Source: Nitrosospira multiformis (lineage in GTDB: Bacteria > Pseudomonadota > Gammaproteobacteria > Burkholderiales > Nitrosomonadaceae). From it: a DNA stretch of 64,000 bases. A program made the translations under genes and the position numbers. The stretch lies in NCBI RefSeq assembly GCF_003050865.1, contig NZ_QAOK01000004.1, positions 62,001 through 126,000 of the forward strand, written 5' to 3'. Below the pieces are notes generated by a model. It did no database searches. It saw only the letters and a program-made list of their open reading frames with translations, and had not been told where the DNA came from. Shown in pieces: positions 60,899 to 64,000 of this stretch. The stretch's first letter is position 1. Every line of letters begins with the position of its first letter.

Positions 60899-62992
60899 TC
60901 AGGTAGCGCTAGTGCTGGTATGGGTCAGTTTTTTTGATCCGACGAGGTTATCGATGGCCGTAATCAATGCAACGGAATCCACAGGCTTGGGCAGGTGTTT
61001 CTGGTAGCCTGCGCTCATCATTCTGGTCCCGTCCTCCGGATGGGCGAATGCCGTGAGGGCGATAGCGGGCGTTGTTCCCCCATTTTCTGCCGAAAGGCTT
61101 CTCACCTCGGTAATGAACTGATACCCGTTTTTTTCGGGCATGCTGATATCACTGATAACAATATCCGGCTTCTCGGTCTTCAAGAGTTCCAAGCCATCTG
61201 CCGCACGCGCAGCCGTAATCACGCTTGCTTCCTGCTGCGCCAGAATCCGCCTGATGAGTTCGCGCGCATCCAGTTCATCATCGATAACCAGCACTTTCAA
61301 GCCCTTGAACAACGACTGCGGTTCGATGCATTCCTGTGAGGGGAGCGGTTCACTTTTTATCTCGGGAACAGGAGGAGCGATCGGCAGTTTGATGATAAAG
61401 GATGATCCTTCTCCCTCACCTGGACTTTCTGCATGCACCGTTCCACCGTGAAGCTCCACCAGTTGCTTCACAATGGCGAGACCAAGGCCGAGTCCGCCGT
61501 ACTGCCGCGTAAGCGAAGCATCCCCCTGCCGGAAGCGGTCAAAGACATAGGGCATGAATTCGGGAGTGATTCCCAGTCCGGAGTCGCTTATCCTGATTTC
61601 GAGGAACAAGTCGCGCTGTTCTACTGTAACTTCTATTTTACCGCCCTTGGGCGTAAATTTTATCGAATTGGAGAGCAAATTCCAGAGTATCTGCTGGAGC
61701 CGATTGGAGTCTCCAATGATGGAATCGACTTTTTTGCCCAACGTTTTTTGCAGAATGATCCCTTTGGCCTGCGCTGTCGGCCTTACTGATTCGACCGATG
61801 TCTCGACCAGGTTGGTGATATCCTGCTGATGCATATCCAGTCTGACTTTTCCGGAGATGATACTGCTCATCTCGAGGAGATCTTCAATCAGCTTGTTTTG
61901 GGCACGCGCATTTCGCTCGATCGTTTCCAGTCCGATGTGGATGTTCTCTTTTTTAAGGTTTCCGCTCAGGATGAGTTGGGACCATCCCAGGATTGCATTT
62001 AACGGAGTTCTCAATTCATGGGAGAGGGTTGCCAGAAACTCGTCCTTAAGGCGACTTGCGCGCTCAGCTTCATTTCGGGCGATTCGCTCATTCTCGAGAA
62101 GCTGCTGTTTTTCCGCATCTGCCAGGGCTAATGCTTCGCCGAGCTTGGCGACCTCATTACTCGTCGCTTGCCCATAGCGACTGGGAAGAATGCCCCGGGT
62201 GACTCCCGCGACCTGGCGGCCGAGATCGGCCAACGGCCGTAGTATGTTGAGCCGGGTATAAAAAATAATGCCCAGGGTGGCCACCAGGGCGACAAAGATA
62301 AGCGCCATCTCAAAGATGATCTGGCGTTCGAGTCGCGCCAGGCCGAGATTTGATTGGGTTTGCATCCGTTCACTGAATAAATCAATGAATGTCTGAATCG
62401 GCTTCATGATGGCAGCTTTTTCCGCAATATAGCGTTCACTGAACAGGAGCTTTATCGCCAAATCACGATCGGGTTTGCCGCGTACGGTAAAATTGCCGTC
62501 ACCATCGTCATATAAGCCTTCCATTGCAGCAAAGGCGCGCTGCTCGAGTTTGACCAGGTTGTTGGAGCGTTCCAGCGATTCTTTCAGCAAGGCATATTCC
62601 TCATTGTTCAGGCCTCCTTGCTGAAACTTCTCCAGTAGCGGGACAGCGCCGTTTTGCCTGACGACGGAAGTCTTCCCTGCCATTATAAGATCCCAGTATG
62701 TCGGGGAATAATTCAACGGCCGCGGATGCCGGCCATCGCGAATCTCCAGTATCTCGTTGAAATAACGTTTGTAAACGGGGTCTCCTGTAACAACATAGGT
62801 ACGCGCCATGCGTGTGAGGTCACTGGAGGTATGAAGCAGCTCATCCCCAAGCAGAAGCGCCTGGAATCGGTGACGCTCGGCGATATTGATCTCCTCACGA
62901 ATACTCATCGAATGAAAGACGAGCGCACCGATCGCCGCAAGCAACAGCGCAAGGGTAACATTGGAAAAACTGATAAAGTTTCTGATATTCAT
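60899..62992 (-). CDS. Hybrid sensor histidine kinase/response regulator
   Basis: 697 residues. A first membrane helix at about 9-30, a CHASE3-like or four-helix extracellular sensor region, a second helix at about 225-247, HAMP, then HisKA (FLATLSHELRTPLNAILGWS), HATPase (LWNLLSNSIKFTPKGG, GGLGLGLAIVKQL), and a C-terminal receiver with its Asp in IVISDISMPEKNG. No output domain is present, so it passes phosphate to another protein or acts through the receiver. The start is ATG 62992 or TTG 63004. No cognate regulator is adjacent. Confidence 0.88.
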   Translation of the reverse strand: MNIRNFISFSNVTLALLLAAIGALVFHSMSIREEINIAERHRFQALLLGDELLHTSSDLTRMARTYVVTGDPVYKRYFNEILEIRDGRHPRPLNYSPTYWDLIMAGKTSVVRQNGAVPLLEKFQQGGLNNEEYALLKESLERSNNLVKLEQRAFAAMEGLYDDGDGNFTVRGKPDRDLAIKLLFSERYIAEKAAIMKPIQTFIDLFSERMQTQSNLGLARLERQIIFEMALIFVALVATLGIIFYTRLNILRPLADLGRQVAGVTRGILPSRYGQATSNEVAKLGEALALADAEKQQLLENERIARNEAERASRLKDEFLATLSHELRTPLNAILGWSQLILSGNLKKENIHIGLETIERNARAQNKLIEDLLEMSSIISGKVRLDMHQQDITNLVETSVESVRPTAQAKGIILQKTLGKKVDSIIGDSNRLQQILWNLLSNSIKFTPKGGKIEVTVEQRDLFLEIRISDSGLGITPEFMPYVFDRFRQGDASLTRQYGGLGLGLAIVKQLVELHGGTVHAESPGEGEGSSFIIKLPIAPPVPEIKSEPLPSQECIEPQSLFKGLKVLVIDDELDARELIRRILAQQEASVITAARAADGLELLKTEKPDIVISDISMPEKNGYQFITEVRSLSAENGGTTPAIALTAFAHPEDGTRMMSAGYQKHLPKPVDSVALITAIDNLVGSKKLTHTSTSAT

Positions 62993-63238
62993 GAATCGCT
63001 GCAATTGCCCGTCAATTACCTATTGCATCATTGCCTGTTTTAATTTTATACGCCTGGACTCCCGAGCGCGATTTATTTACAGACCCTGTACCGAGCCGAG
63101 GGGGATATACGGCAAGCGGCTTCCCTCCCGCTTTTCTAAAAGAAAGAACGGCAACCCGCTCTATTTCTTCATTTCCATGCAATGCTGTTGAAATAAACCG
63201 GTGGTAGATTTCCTAGTATCAATACACAGGAGGAAAAG

Positions 63239-64000
63239 ATGCGTTCATATCACTTCCGGCTGGTTTTTGCGATTCTGGCAATTCTGCTCAGCTTCAGTGC
63301 AGCAGTTGCCGCGCTGCATAGCATGTCCGCGAACTACAGTTCCGATGCAAATCACAAAATGTTTGATGATTTCAACAAGGCGTTTATCAAGCACTGGAAA
63401 ACGCGCACCGGTGTGGAGGTTACGACTCGGCATGCGGAAAGCAAGCCGGGTATCCCCCTCCGGGCGAATGTAGATGGGCTTGATGTCACGTCACTTGCTC
63501 TATCCTATGATCCGGAGACACTGCAAAAAGCCAGTAAATTTTCGTTACCTGACTGGCAAAAACCCTTACCACAAAAGTCACCCTATACCTCAACCATTGT
63601 CTTTCTGGTGCGCAATGGCAACCCGAAGAAGGTGCGGGATTGGAATGATCTTGCGAACCCCGGTATCGAGATTGTAACTTCCAGTCCAAAGACTTCCGGG
63701 GATGCTCGCTGGAGTTACCTGGCTGCCTGGGGGTATGCGCTCAAGCAGCCTGGAGGAAGTGACGTAACGGCGATTGAATTCATAAAAAAAATATTTGGCA
63801 ACGTAAAGACTCTGGAAACCGGAACGCATGGTTCAGTAACGACTTTCGTCGAACGCGGCAGAGGGGATGTGCTGCTGACTTGGGAGAATGAAGCGCACCT
63901 GATCGTCAAAGAGCATGGCGGAGACAAATTTGAGATCGTTACCCCCTCCCTCTCCATCCTGGCCGAACCCGCTGTGAGTATAGTAAGTGATGTTCCCTCG
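63239..64000 (+). CDS. Sulfate/thiosulfate ABC transporter substrate-binding protein, 3' end outside the window
   Basis: 254 codons are open to the window end. AGGAGGAAAAG precedes the ATG, and the signal peptide is RLVFAILAILLSFSAAVAA. Family blocks are clear: FNKAFIKHWKTRTGVEV, PYTSTIVFLVRNGNPKKV, SSPKTSGDARWSYLAAWGYA and DVLLTWENEA. The usual early SGKQARAVIDGL oxyanion-binding stretch reads SKPGIPLRANVDGL and the normal VSYDPTRELY start is replaced, so ligand or affinity may differ. Permease and ATPase genes would be expected beyond the window. Confidence 0.88.
   Translation, partial: MRSYHFRLVFAILAILLSFSAAVAALHSMSANYSSDANHKMFDDFNKAFIKHWKTRTGVEVTTRHAESKPGIPLRANVDGLDVTSLALSYDPETLQKASKFSLPDWQKPLPQKSPYTSTIVFLVRNGNPKKVRDWNDLANPGIEIVTSSPKTSGDARWSYLAAWGYALKQPGGSDVTAIEFIKKIFGNVKTLETGTHGSVTTFVERGRGDVLLTWENEAHLIVKEHGGDKFEIVTPSLSILAEPAVSIVSDVPS

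Overview
The window reads as ordinary chromosome of a Gram-negative betaproteobacterium, most probably an ammonia oxidiser of the Nitrosomonadaceae (Nitrosospira-like). This placement is an inference from the gene set: an APS-type sulfate assimilation cluster, a three-subunit proton-translocating transhydrogenase, three PEP-CTERM proteins, DUF1840 and BCAM0308 family proteins, and a glrK-qseG-glrR type operon. No diagnostic ammonia-oxidation gene, rRNA or tRNA is present. I found no CRISPR array, prophage or intact insertion sequence.

Layout. 1-5.3 kb: sulfate assimilation (cysI cut by the window edge, cysH, cysD, cysN), with a hairpin-rich, IS200/IS605-like remnant between cysD and cysN. 5.6-9.2 kb: a giant GltD-like flavoprotein fusion. 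9.5-14.6 kb: pntAA-pntAB-pntB, a dienelactone hydrolase-like protein and alanine dehydrogenase. 14.9-17.8 kb: a CPA2 antiporter, an ArsC-family protein and a small secreted protein with a hexanucleotide microsatellite. 17.9-21.4 kb: a sensor kinase, lipoprotein and sigma54 regulator operon. 21.4-23.0 kb: a LodA-like quinoprotein oxidase with no visible LodB partner. 23.3-26.1 kb: hydrolase, phosphoribosyltransferase and erythromycin esterase-like genes. 26.7-33.2 kb: a PEP-CTERM repeat protein, a Kazal-type inhibitor, and a stress-flavoured set (two Hsp20 genes, BCAM0308, CBS, DUF2934-like, PEBP). 33.3-37.7 kb: surface polysaccharide functions (RgpF-like, FkbM methyltransferase, ABC exporter). 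38.0-41.5 kb: the two-gene NHEJ system Ku and LigD. 41.5-46.4 kb, reverse strand: O-methyltransferase, SRPBCC, SDR and AsmA genes. 46.6-57.6 kb: a 2900-residue NdvB-type cyclic beta-1,2-glucan synthase flanked by two Crp/Fnr paralogues, one of which has lost its DNA-binding domain. 57.8-64 kb: DUF883, PEP-CTERM SGNH hydrolase, DUF1840, a PEP-CTERM protein, a hybrid histidine kinase, and the start of a sulfate-binding protein cut by the window end.

How it fits together. CysD/CysN would activate sulfate to APS, the CysH type seen here reduces APS directly, and CysI reduces sulfite to sulfide. The adjacent flavoprotein fusion and the transhydrogenase are plausible, unproven suppliers of reductant. 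The sulfate-binding protein at the far end would feed the same pathway. Hsp20s, NHEJ, general-stress SDR, cyclic glucan synthase and cation antiporter together suggest adaptation to desiccation, osmotic and envelope stress. The PEP-CTERM proteins and polysaccharide genes point to an exosortase-linked extracellular matrix. The least explained items are the hairpin element in the cys operon, the 336-bp perfect repeat in a PEP-CTERM gene, the orphan LodA-like gene, the truncated Crp paralogue, the possible RNA thermometers before the Hsp20 genes, and the palindrome near 60.67 kb.
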